Source: Marisa cornuarietis
Lineage: Eukaryota > Mollusca > Gastropoda > Architaenioglossa > Ampullariidae
Assembly: GCA_004794655.1 (NCBI GenBank)
Contig: SMMW01000146.1
Span: 248,001-312,000, forward strand
Reading direction: 5' to 3'
DNA length: 64,000 bases
This document shows, in pieces, positions 13,801 to 26,763 of the stretch (its first letter is position 1; every line of letters starts with the position of its first letter). Below the pieces are notes generated by a model. The model was given only the letters and a program-made list of their open reading frames with translations, made no database searches and was not told where the DNA came from. Made by a program: the position numbers and the translations under genes.

Positions 13801-16800
13801 TGTGTTGTCAATTTCCTGGCCCATAATCTGCTGTTTTTCAATGTCATAGTCACCCTGAAAAGAAAAATAGTTTGTACGAAAGTTATACACATTACATGCG
13901 AATCTATAAAACTGCATGATTGTGTACTTTTATTTCATATTAGCCAGGGTACCTGGGTTTGCCTGGGTGATTTCTGTCACTAACTCTTCGAACTATGATT
14001 TTACTATCAATTTTCAATCACTTCTCTTGGATCAAGCTTAGTAAGGTGCATTCTTCCTATTCCCCATCTCCCTGCTACTCTTCCTCTCTTTGTCTCTAGT
14101 AGGACTCCTTCTCAAATTACAACACATTTATTCAGCATAAAATATGATGCAGTTTCATCTGTATAACACTGTTTCATATGGACCCAGCAATGACATTTTA
14201 GAACTTCAAAAAAACAAACAAACAATGAAACAATGTACATGTGCCAAACATAGTTTAGGGCATTTTGAAATCAAAAGAAATATTCCTCCCATATTTGGTT
14301 GGGATTAGGCAAACAGTATGATATACTCTGATGCCACAAAATCCCTCCCACCTATCCACTCCCTGGTTTATTTATGACACGATGAAGAGGTGACAACAAA
14401 ACATCCATATTGTAATAACTGTAAATAGTGGGCTGCATTATGTCTGTAACTGTAAAACAGCTAGTATTGGATAAAGTCGTATGACTACAAAAAATTGATG
14501 TTTTTCTACTTTAAAGGGAAGAACTTTGATATGGGGTAAGACGTGACGTCATAGGCCGGTATATGTTATTTTGTCAGAGGTTTGGGGTAAGGTTAGGGTT
14601 AGGTTTAGTTTATTAGGTACATTTGGGCAATTGAGTGGAGGGAGTAGACGACAAATGCCGCAAGCCATATTTGTTATGGCCGTCGCGTCTTACCCCATAT
14701 CAAAGATGTACCCTTTAAAGTCCACGAGAATGTTTCCAAACAAATACGTTAGCAACGACAATAGTCTTCGTTTTATTTTTACTCTTATTAATAAATGATA
14801 GTCCATGAGTGTGAAAGAAATACAAACCTGCTGTGTTCGCTTTCGCTTTTTTCCCATTTCAAGCAATAATTTTTAATATCAAAATCCTCTTTTCAAAAGA
14901 AATATGTGATCACTTGACTCTTTGTAAACAAGCAGGCGTTCTCAGTTTCATTTCAGTATTCAGGGCTTTCGCGGGTAAACACCTTACACGGCCACCATTT
15001 TGAACAGACTAATAGCTACCGACTAGGTCAAAATAGTTTCTCATGCGCTTTTTGGTTTTATTATTCAGTTTAAACGCGACAGTGAGCACTGTTGTTAACT
15101 CAAACGCACACCGCCAGAATGTCTCCCACAAGGTTTGTCGATTACAAGCCACAGACATCAAGCTTCTCACAGGAAGCGCTATTTGAGAATTCAAGCAATG
15201 TGCGATCTCGTGCGCAATGAGAAGAGAAACTGAATAGCGATTAGTGAGTGACAATGACAATTCTTTATTAACGAGGGAGGAAAGAGACGAAGCCGACATA
15301 CTCCGGCCCAGGGATGAAATCGAGTTGCACTGTTCGATCTTACTGGATTTTTTAATTTTATTTTAAGTGGTGTTGGCGGTTTTTGGATTGTGTTTTCGTA
15401 TTTTGGGCTTTGGATTAACCCTAGGCTAATAATAGACTGTACATAAAGATACAAATAGCACCGCAAAACCACGCATTGCACATCGTGTACACAGCCAAAA
15501 CAACCTATCTTCAGTCCTAAATAATTAACACCTCTTCCAAAATGCTGTTTGACATCTGCAATGACTGGTCTTATCACGACAACACCATATTGCCCACTGC
15601 CTACCCTGCTTTACAGCTACTTTTTCACTAGTAAGATCTCTGACATTCGATCATCCCTAGAGTCGATGTCAGCACCTAACAACGTCTCTTGTGATGTTCT
15701 CCTGCGATGCTTTTTAATGAGTTTTAACCAGCCCCAGAGGCTGATGTAATGGCGATCATTCTAAGAGCCCTGCTAACAACTTGCCAGTTTGACCCAATGT
15801 CCACAGTCCTTCTTGAATGCTTAGATGTTTCATTTTCTGCCATTACAAATATTGTTAATGTCGGTTTGTCAACAGATGTTTTCCAATCTTTGTTTAAAAG
15901 TGGCCTGGTGATGTCAATGTGTTAAGCAACTACTGCCCAGTTTAAAATTTGCCTTTTCCCTTGAAGATAATTGAGAAAGTGGTTTTGAGAGTTCTGGCTT
16001 ACTTACAGGAACACCACCTCATCCCTCAGGCTCAGTCGGCATATATTGACCTTTTCACAGTACTGAAACTACTCTCATCAAAGTAACCACAGACACATTA
16101 TCTGCCCCCAACTGTGGTGATGTTTCCCCCTTAACTCTGCTTGACCTGTCTTCCACGTTTGTCAATAATGACCATTCTTTAATCCTTCAAAGACTTTGCA
16201 TCCTCTTCTGAATTTCTGGATCTGTACTAGCATGGTTCAACTCCTAATTGATAGGATCCAGACTGTGTTTGTTGATGGTCAAAGATCCCACTCTGCTCCC
16301 CTCTTTTGCAGGGTCCCCCAAGGCTCAAAACGTGGCCCCATTCTGTTCATTTGTACACAAAACCACTTTCATCATGCATCCAGTCTCATTGTGTTCTCAT
16401 CAATCTTACGCTGATAACATGCAGCTGTACCACCCTACGCTGCTTTTAACACCACTGAATCCTGTATTAGTGACATCAAAGATTGGATGGCATAGAACAA
16501 ATTTAAACTTAACGATGATAAAAACAGATGCTCTCTTCTGCAGGAGAAGAAGATATCGTTCATAGCTCAGTCCACTCAAGTATGTCAAGGTGGGCATGAC
16601 ACCAACATCACCTTTATGCCGTCCATCCCAAATCTCAGATTCATCGTTGCTGCAGATATGACACTTATAAGTTACAGCCATCTGTCAGTCTGCCTATTAT
16701 GAACTTTGTAAGATCAGCAACATCTGCCACATTGTCTCTACAAGCACTCTTTTCTGTGCATTTGTTCTATTTCAGCTTGATTATTGTATAACTCCTTGCT

Positions 16801-19800
16801 TGCAGCTGCCCCGCATACCTTTTTTCATTAACTCCAGAAAGTACAGAACTCTGGTGCATTTCTGGTGCTTAGAGCTAAGAAATAGGACCATGTCACTCCT
16901 CTCCTTTGTTTTCTGTACTGGCTTTCCATCTGTTCTTGCATTCAGTACAAACTGTGCTGTGTTTTGATTTCTTTCCAGGCTCCTGCCCTGACTATTTCTC
17001 TGAACTTCTCTTCCCCTATATCCCAGCCAGACTACCCTGCTCTTCATCTGATGATTATGCACACTCTTTCCCTGTCATCAGAACGAGCACATATGGTCAT
17101 CAGAGTTTTAGCTACTGTGCTGCAAAATAGTGGAACTCTCATGCATATCCACCATTGAATCCTTTAAATATGCACTAAAAACACTGCATAGTTGTTTCTC
17201 CTTCCATCCTTCATATTCTTTCCATGTCTCCTACTTGTCTTAAGCGCTGAGAGAATGCTCTTTATGCGCTTTATAAATCAAGTTTATTATTCTTAATAAC
17301 AGGAAAAGATCAGGCTGGATTCAATGAAAATTATTTGCCACGCCAGCATGAAAGGAATTTTAATTTTCCACAAGGTAACACAAGTCACTGGATAAGTGGC
17401 TGATTCTAATCAATGAATCCAGTCTCAGAGCTTTCTGAACACATGCAGCCTAAATAGCACTCATCTCCTTAGTGTTCTAAATGTTTCTTTTCACAAGTAT
17501 CCCCATTCAAACATTTCAATCCCCACCTTCCATACTGATTAAAAAAATCGATCATCAAACAACTTTAATACTCACTCTTTGGGTTTTTGCTCTGTGTCTC
17601 CTCCTGTTGAAACCTGTTGGTTTATTGTGGCCGTAGTTGTTGTACCCGTATCTTTGCCCACTTAAACTGGAGATATTAAAGCTGTCCCACTCAGAACCAT
17701 GGTTGTCTTTGTAGTATTGCCTTTTCCGGTAATCTGAAAAACTTTGGCCTTTATAGACATCTAATTAGGTGATAATGGTTTACACTTCTATGATTGAAAA
17801 ACCAAGTCTACTCAAGAAATTTCAACCTGTAAAGAGTTAATGACCTTCCTGAGTAGTGACACATATACTCAAAAGACTTCTTTCATATCTCTTAGTAATG
17901 CCTCCAACACAAAATTGCAAGGAGGAAGATGAATCTTGAGAAATTAAATAAAGGTGATTTCCTTCATCAGTTCAAATCTCCATCTGGGCATGAAGTTGTG
18001 CAATGTCATATGAGGAGCACAGCTGCTGATACAATTTGCTCAGAAAATATGGTATCTCGCAAGCACTTTGTTGGTGAATGTGCAGGAAAGAATTCCATCT
18101 TTCCCTAATGATTTGACTTTAGAAGACAGCAGGTCAACTTTGTTATGTGTAGGGGCAACTTCATCATGGCTGGACAACAATATTTATATTCATGTACATA
18201 GTCATTTGTCATGTACAAACAATGATTCTTTGCTCCTGATTGTTACCATATAATATATACTAGACAAAAGCTAAAGACTCCAAGGTACTATTGACAGTGT
18301 CTTATGTAGGGCTATGCCTGTTGTACATAATGCATTTTTTTTGTTTTGTTCCAACAACAGTTTCACTAGTAAACATCCAGTGTTTATAGTTCTGTGCTCT
18401 CAGAATCTGTCACAATAAAGTATCAATTCAAGCATTGCTACCCAACTGACGGCCTTCACAGACCAGTCTGGAGCTTGTACTAACATGACAAAACCTTATG
18501 AGACAGTGTTCTGTCACTAAACAAAAAAGATCATCAAATCTTACATCTTGTTAGTGTAAACCATCAGTGTCTGTAATTTAAAAAAATAATCACAAACAAT
18601 GAAAAAGTCTATTAATAGGTGTTTTTCTTCAGCAAAGTTTGCAATGGGGGAAAACTGGATGGGAGGTCGTGGTGTATATATATATATGGTAGATATTTTA
18701 GGAAACATGAAGAAAGAATTAGGTTCTTGCATTAACACTTTGCAACTTCAACCAAGCTTGTAGCAGACAAAAACAGTCATAACGGCTCAACAGACATACA
18801 CGCAAAATTAAAAGACCAACAAACAAATCTGACTTCAAAATGAATATTAGGAAAAAAAATCAAAAAAAAAAAATGCTTAACCATACAAGAAAACATGTAA
18901 CAGTAATCCCCCACTCTCTACAGTAAAAGTATTTGATTAAAAGTTGACATGACAAGTTCTCTTCTAAAGTTTTCACCGACAGAACAGGATACAGTCTCTC
19001 GCTGTTGCCCTCCTCTTGAAGTTAGATTCACCATGCCAGCCCACTTTGAACACAGGAAAATAGAACAGAACAAAAAAGAAAAAAAACAAACTTCGACAGA
19101 AAATCAAACTACTTAAAAATCTTTAAAGACATTACTATTCTAATTCAAAATGTACATAAAAAAATTAAAACCGAGGCAGACTCACCTTAACATGTTTTAT
19201 GTGAAAATTGTACACTTTTTAATCAGTCTGGTCAGGACTTAAATACAGCACCGGAGAAAACGGACAGGTATTTCTCCCGTCATATTCAAGGACATGCACA
19301 TCAGGTAACAAAAATCGCTCTTTCCCTGGCACTCTTAATCTTCAACTTAATGCCGTTACATCAAAGAAAAAGCAGGCATCATGAGATGCACACACCCACG
19401 CAAAACACTCGCCCATTCACCCATGCTTTCCATTCTCATTCAACAAAAATAAAAAAAAATAGACAGCAGGTTTGTGACAAACAGAAATACGGCAAAAGAA
19501 ATGCAGCAAAAAAAAAAAAAAAAACCAGCTAGTGAAGTAAGTCAGTTTTGACGGTGCCAAACAATGACAAGGTGTAAGAAGTAAAACTGTTCATATGTCA
19601 GTACCACAGCTGCACTCAATAAGTAAATGAATGTTTTGTGATGTCCCCCTCTCCTGTTATCCATATGCAAAGAAGAGAAAAAACTGCAGAATTTCAGAAT
19701 TGTAAATGTTTAAATGTTTTGTAATGGCCACCAACACTGTATTTACAAACCTTACAGTTTTCCTGAAGAAGTGTGTGTGTGTGTGTGTAACAGAACACCA

Positions 19801-22338
19801 ATGAAAGTTTACATGCTGTCTGTAGCATAGACTCTACAAAGTCCAGGTTTGTTGGCTGCAGCCACACAGATCTAGGTTTTGCAAATTGTCTTCAGATAAC
19901 TAGGAATAGGGCTATAGTGTTCATTCCTCACTTCTGCTTCCAACACGAGTTGAGTGAACACACTGTTAAACAGGCCATCATAAGATGAAATAGGTAACTG
20001 TGGGAACAAGTTAGCTGTTAAGGTGGTGTTACGACAGCAGTCGCTTTGACAGTACCAGGCTGTCCGGTGGACAAAAAGGTCAGGTATGTCTCACTGCCAT
20101 TTATCTTCCTATTGGAATCAGTTAGGCCTGGGAACTGCTGGACACTTATGTCCGTACTTAGCACAGGTTAGAATGTAGAACTGCAGTTATCGCTATGGGA
20201 GATCTCTCTGAAGAAGGGAGAACAGCAGTGACTGTAGGCCAGAATATCACTGTTAATTGTAAGGCTGCGGTATACCTAGGGCAGGACAACAGCGTTTGTT
20301 ATTATTGCGACCAACTGGACACAGGTAGTGAATAGGAAGCCAGATGGAATGGCGCCACAGTCACAGATCATGTTACTGGTGCAAGGGGGTTAAGAAAGGA
20401 GGTTCAGTGGACAGTGGTATGACAGAGTGACCACCTGTCTATCATGTGTTAGCTAGGTAGCTATTGGATGTAGCTGAGTAGCAGAATGGTTGGAAGTAAG
20501 TGTATAAGTAGGCTTGACCAATCATGAGAGAGAATGATCTTCACGGAGGGGGATTTAACATTGTGACCGACGAGGAATCAGGGTCTTTTGCAGTGGATGC
20601 TTGAGAGGGAAGGTTGTAACATAGATCTGTTGAAGGCAGTTAAAATTCTCTGATGAGAGTTCTGTCTTGAAACCGTGACTGCTCCAGCACACCTAACTGG
20701 TAGTGTGTAGACCCACTCTGTTATAGAGTGCTCAACGCTTCATCACCAGTAGCTGTTTGACAGCAAACAGCAGAGGCTTGAGACTGGTAGATAAGTGCTG
20801 GTCCCTCTTTAGGCGCTGTTAAGCTCTGACAGTGGGTTATGGCCTAACAGGGAAAAAGAGAGACACGTGGTGATGCAACACTCGTGTCAAGTGTCTTGGT
20901 ACTCTTGTGAAGGGCAGCAAAGAGCGTTGAAGAAACATCAACCAATTCCCAGACGTCGAGAACATCAGAGGGCCTTCCATGAGGAAAGAGACTTTCATGT
21001 GTGGAGAGGTAAGTTACAAGTATAGTGTGTTGTATATGGTAGCAAAACTAACTAGTCAGTGACTCACAATATCTAGATTAGCCATAGAGATTGTATCGGG
21101 ACACCTAGAAGCAAGCTAGAACTGGAATTGAAAGTAACTGTATTCTTGTAATTGATTGTCAAACTCTAGATTATTAATAATTTTCTTATTATACTAAATT
21201 GCCTTGAGTTTGTCATTGGCGACATACAGTGGTGGCTCAGAGTCAACTGAATCATTATTAGCAATTTAGTGTAAGTGTTTGTGTACACGTAAATGGCGGT
21301 GTGAGTTGGCAGAGGTATCGAGAGTATGATTAGACCGAGGCAACGACAATTCCAACCTCTGACCATCTTCACGTATTTATTCCCCAGAGTTCATGACACA
21401 AATGCGACAATTGTCTTCAACAGCAGCCATTGTAAGAGGCCAGACATTTTCATTAAAGTCAATATACCAAAAGAACACTATGCACAACTAAGCTTTCATA
21501 AGCTGGATACTGCTAGAGTCATAGTTGTACCAGGCCATAAGACAGATGAGGCAAAACAAACATTAACACCTGGAGCAATGAGGAGGAGAGCTATCTTAGT
21601 CAACAACTCTGAGCACAGATGGTTCAGAATGTATTAGATATGCAGCATCTAATGTCAGTAATGACCAGTAAGAAACAATAGGCTTTTCAGGCTGCGTGTG
21701 GTTAAAAATGTTACTGGTCAATTTGACCATTTATCGATTTGATCATAAGAACGCAGAGTCTGTTTGACCACTAGCCTCAGTTGATTCGTTCACAGCACTG
21801 AGTTGATTCAACCACCGAGTACAGAAGTTACTAACTCTTCAGTACAATAACACATTCATTGCTCATTGTGTGTAAAGAAAATAATGAAACTACATTCTCT
21901 TTCAATACAGATTAGCTGTGTGACATACAAAGGTCATAGGCCAGTTGCCATTGTTATCAAATGAAAAATGAATGCTGTTCAATTATGCCACTTGGCCTTA
22001 TATGCAAGTAAGAAATTTTTTTTTTTTAGTTTAACTTATGCAATAGCAGAGCAATCGACATGGCATAGCTGTACAGCTCATGGCCACAAAGTGAGTGAGC
22101 CTGTTAAGTTCAACTTCAAGTGGTCTGTAAAACTACACAGCATATCTATGGAGTTTGTGAAGACGTGCTTAGATGAATTAGATGCTATTTCACTATAGAT
22201 ATGTCTCTGGCTACTTTCTGACCTGGCGTGTCGTGCAAGCCTTTAAAAAAATCCTGCGCATATTGTGCTACATGCAAATTGAAACTACACTAAAATATAT
22301 TAATTGTTTTACCAAAAAAATTATTTCTAAAAAACAGC

Positions 22339-22372
<34 letters not shown>

Positions 22373-25300
22373 ATGATCAAAGAGCAAGATCGACGTGTGC
22401 AGGTCAACCAAGGATGATAAAACAGATTACATTTGTAACCAACACATCTGTTCCTGATGACTAAATAGGGGTGGGCTAGTTGCACAAGAAAAACACAAAA
22501 TCGAATTTGCCAAGGCACAGCTGTAGATGTTTATTTGAGCTTCACTCGGCAGCTGGCCTGCCTTCTCTCCACTCTTACTTCTAAACTCAAAAGCCTCTCA
22601 CAACTCCACAAATCTACACTATTTACTCTATCCTCGTCAAACGTTCCAGAACTACCCTCCACCTTTTCTCACCGTCCGATTACACAGCCTCGACCTTTCC
22701 CTGCCCGTAACGATAGTGGTCTTCCCACCCCACCCTCTTAGTCCAAGACCAGACTTCCTAGCCTTGCTAAGTGTTTGCCCACCTGTGAAGTGTGGCTGTG
22801 TTTGAGAGCATAAGTGTGTGCGCATACGCATAGCATGCCATGGTTGTGTGTTAAGGTGGGTACGCATGTGTGCATGCGAGTCAGTGTGTGTAAGTGCAAG
22901 ATAATCCCAAAGGTGCGTACACGCCCCCCCATCCCGCTCTGTCTGGTCATGATCTTCACAAGTGCCAAGTGGATCAGGTGACTTGGGATGTACACATAGG
23001 TCCAGTAGACACTAGCGGGACAGTTCAATGTTGCCTATTACGTATGGTAGGCGTGGGAAGGAACAGTCATGGGAGCCATTTGACCGTACTACCCTCTACA
23101 AAAATAAAGAAATAAGTAAGTACATTACTAGAGCGCTACACATCGAAATTCCCCTATTTTGTGGCTGAATTGTCACACAGATGATGATGTGGTTAAATGG
23201 ACTTAGGGCTGTGGTCCAATTAACTATTGGCTGTGGTCGTGGTTGAATCAACTGTAGCCGAGTGGTGAGGTCTTTCGGTGTGTCTCAGTAACAACAAGCT
23301 TTCAACACCCACTCCGACAAAGAAAGGAACAATCAAGCAGGTCTGCAACCCTTTATTCCACAGTGTAATGGCCACGGCTGCGTCGCGTCGTCAGAGGAGC
23401 TCGAAGTCAGGGCGGTCTCTTCTCGTTGTCTTCCATACGCCGCATGTCTGTTGCTCCCCGTCTCGTCTCAGCTCTGCCCTTATATACCCATCGCAGGGCT
23501 AACTTTACCGCGATGCTCCTATACGGCCGCCACATAGCGCCATATCCCTAGCCAATCAACGCCGAGCAGCTCTGCATCGAGCAACAAAAAGGGAACGCAG
23601 AGTCCCGCCAAAACTAGCAACTAGTGCTTAAAACAAAAGCCCCAAACTAACAAATAGCCCTGGCCTACCGGCCGTCTACACAACTATGGGGTGAGGGGGG
23701 GGGGGGTTTGGTATTTTACGCTGAGCCAGCAACTAAGGTTATAGCACGGTAAGGAAGCCAGCCCTGTAAGAATCGACTATGGGTCATGGCCAAATCAACT
23801 GGCCCCTCTTAAAAAGCACTGGCAAAACTGTTTTTTCTTCATTTTTATCAACTGTTCTCATCCTCTCAAGATTGGTACAGATGTGATACAGGTGTCTGCC
23901 CTGGTACAGCTGTTATAGATGTTATGCAGCTGTCAGCACTGATTAGGCTACAATTAATGGATCTTGATACAATGCCTCATTTCATTTTTCATTTGTTAAT
24001 AGTGACAAAGTGCAAGTAGACATGCAAATATACTGGTAAGAGTAAATCCCTGTGCATGTAAAAATATGTGCTACTTTTGGTCTGTATGCTACTTATGGAT
24101 CATGATTATCTATTATCTATAACAGTGTTCCTGAAAATGTTTATCCCTGATATTTTGGCTTTGTTTCCTTTTTCCAATATATTTTGGATGTTTAGTCTTT
24201 TGCTTAATGGTCAGCTGTAGCTAGCAAAATTGAACAAACATGGACTTGTGCTAGCCATAACAGCGTGAGGTCATTCTTGTACACTACATCAATGTCTTTA
24301 TTTGGTATTTGGGTGTCTGATCCCTGAATATTCCTTATGTTTTTATGTGTTTATTGTAAGACAATATGGATTGGATGGGCCTAATATGACCTAGCACATT
24401 ATGTTCATGCTGGAGCGAGATTCTGCAAGACTGGTTGATTATAGGTGGAAATCACCAACTTTGAAACCAGATTATAAATAAATGGTTGTATTTAAAGCAC
24501 TGAAATTTACAGGATATACTAATAATATTGTCTCTACCTACCAGAATTGGTGTATAACTTCAACCACTCAGGAAGGTCTTTAAAGCCTAATTACTTTTGT
24601 TGTCCACAAAACTAAACATTATTGAACAGTTTCAGTCCTATTCCACAGAACTATGTTGTTCAGAAACACTTTTAAATGGCACTGTCATAGGATGCAATGT
24701 AATCTGTATACCTAGTCTCCCATCCCTATGTCTGATTTTTTTAAGCCCTTGCCAATAAATCTAACTGACATTGAAATATGGATCTAACTTCTGTAGCAAA
24801 TCTTTGAAAATACTGTAATTTGTCTTCAATCTTTGCAATATAAGAGCTCTTTTGTCATATTCTGTAATCCTGACCTCTTACTTCTGTAAAAGCCTGGGTA
24901 GCAGTTACCTGAGCAAACCATAGACTGTGGACATTCATAACGACTCCTTCTGAACTCTCTCTGTGGAACCTGGCATTTTGTGGGAATCAATGCCTGATGT
25001 GCCCGATACAAAAAGGACTGGTGCAGTGTGACTGGAAGAACAGAATGAATCAGATGAGTTTCCAACCAACAACCAAGAGGCGTTAAGCCTGGTGTGTAGT
25101 ATGCATCTTTGTGGTAGAACAGAAGACCACTCATCTGGAACACACAAAAAAGGGTCTACCATGTATAGAAGGTGATGTCAGTTTCCCATGTCACAATAAC
25201 CAACATTTACCATTATCTCAGATTTGATATAGTATGGGATTCCACACCTCTTCTGAAAGCAGCTCATGAAAAAATAGGATTCTAAAATTCAGTTTCTTTA

Positions 25301-26276
25301 GAATGCTGCCTGTAACCAGTGTTCTCTTGGATGAACACAGTACACCCACATTGGTAGTTTTTTCTAAATATGGGAAAATGCCTTGAGATTTTACTGAGAA
25401 GGGAAATTATATTTGCTTTTCAGATATCTCAAACAATGAAGGGCTTGCAACAAGTCATGAAACTAACACTACAGAAGTGACAAATATTTGTTGATGTGAA
25501 ATGTGAAAATGAAGGAGTAGCATGATAAAGGATGTACGGAGATGGGAATAAAATTAATAATAAAATTAGAAAACACAAAAATGCATGTTTTTCTTTTTTT
25601 CTGTCTCCAAAATTGTGACAGATCTGCTTGACTATTACTTTTTTAATTTTAAAGGAAGCAAATCCAGTGGTATGTTAACAAGAATCAGCTGCAGTTCTGA
25701 CAATGCTTTCCCATGTTAAAAGAGCACTCAGTACTGTTTTTTTTTTTTTAAATTCTCAGGACGAGATTTTGATTTGAATTCTGAAACACAAAAAGGGTTT
25801 AGAAGAACTGACTCCTGACAGAAATGTCAACAGAAATGTCAACTCATGACAGAAATGTCAACTCATGACAGAAATGTCAAGGCAGCAGAAGGTGAGAATC
25901 AATGGCTATCTTGATGATTTCTCTTCACCCACAGATCCACTCTACAAGTGTTTTTGATATTCTAATGAGTGATGGGCTACTACAGCTCATAGATGGGAAT
26001 GATAAATCTTTCTAAATGCACCTGACAGGCTTATCTCAGTCTCCCTCTGTCTCTATCCAGATTTCCCTCCCTCCCTCGCCACATACCTGGTAAGAAACAT
26101 TGGCAATAGCACGAGCCAGAGTCAGGGCCATGCATGAACAACTGGTGAGTAGATGGAATGTGTACTGCAACCAAAAATATTTTGCATCAGACCAGTATGG
26201 TTGCACATGATCGTATCAAATAAATAGAACACTACCAAAACTGATTATTTAATAGACATATTAAGGTCAATATACT

Positions 26277-26318
<42 letters not shown>

Positions 26319-26727
26319 TAAATATATGTGACCCACCACCACAGAATGAGTCTTAAGTCCGAAATTAGAGATTTTGCAAATTGTATATTTTTAAAATGTA
26401 CAGGTTTTGACGTTTTTGTTTGACGTTAAAGTTTTTTTCCTAGTCCTAAAATTGAATGAGTTATAAAAGATTGAAGTGTGCAAGTATGATGATACAAAGC
26501 TGACCTTAATCATCTTTCTGGGCTTCTACTTCGAAGCTGCTCTGTGTGACTTAAGACTCAGTTCGTGGGTCCCATATACACTTCTTGATCTTTCTTTTTG
26601 CACATATTACAATTCCACTATAAAAACAAACACTGCTAATGATATGAATGCAAGACTTGATGAAGATTAAATCTGGGTAATTCTATGGTCATTGATGGGT
26701 TGAGAGTAGAGAACCCTTAACACATAA

Positions 26728-26763
<36 letters not shown>

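Noticed and set aside
24826..24908. Read-through of exon 8 to the stop at 24826 as the true end of a separate gene
   Set aside because: Kept only as an alternative: the gtaact donor gives exact phase with exon 9, and the extra residues show no similarity to snurportin tails.
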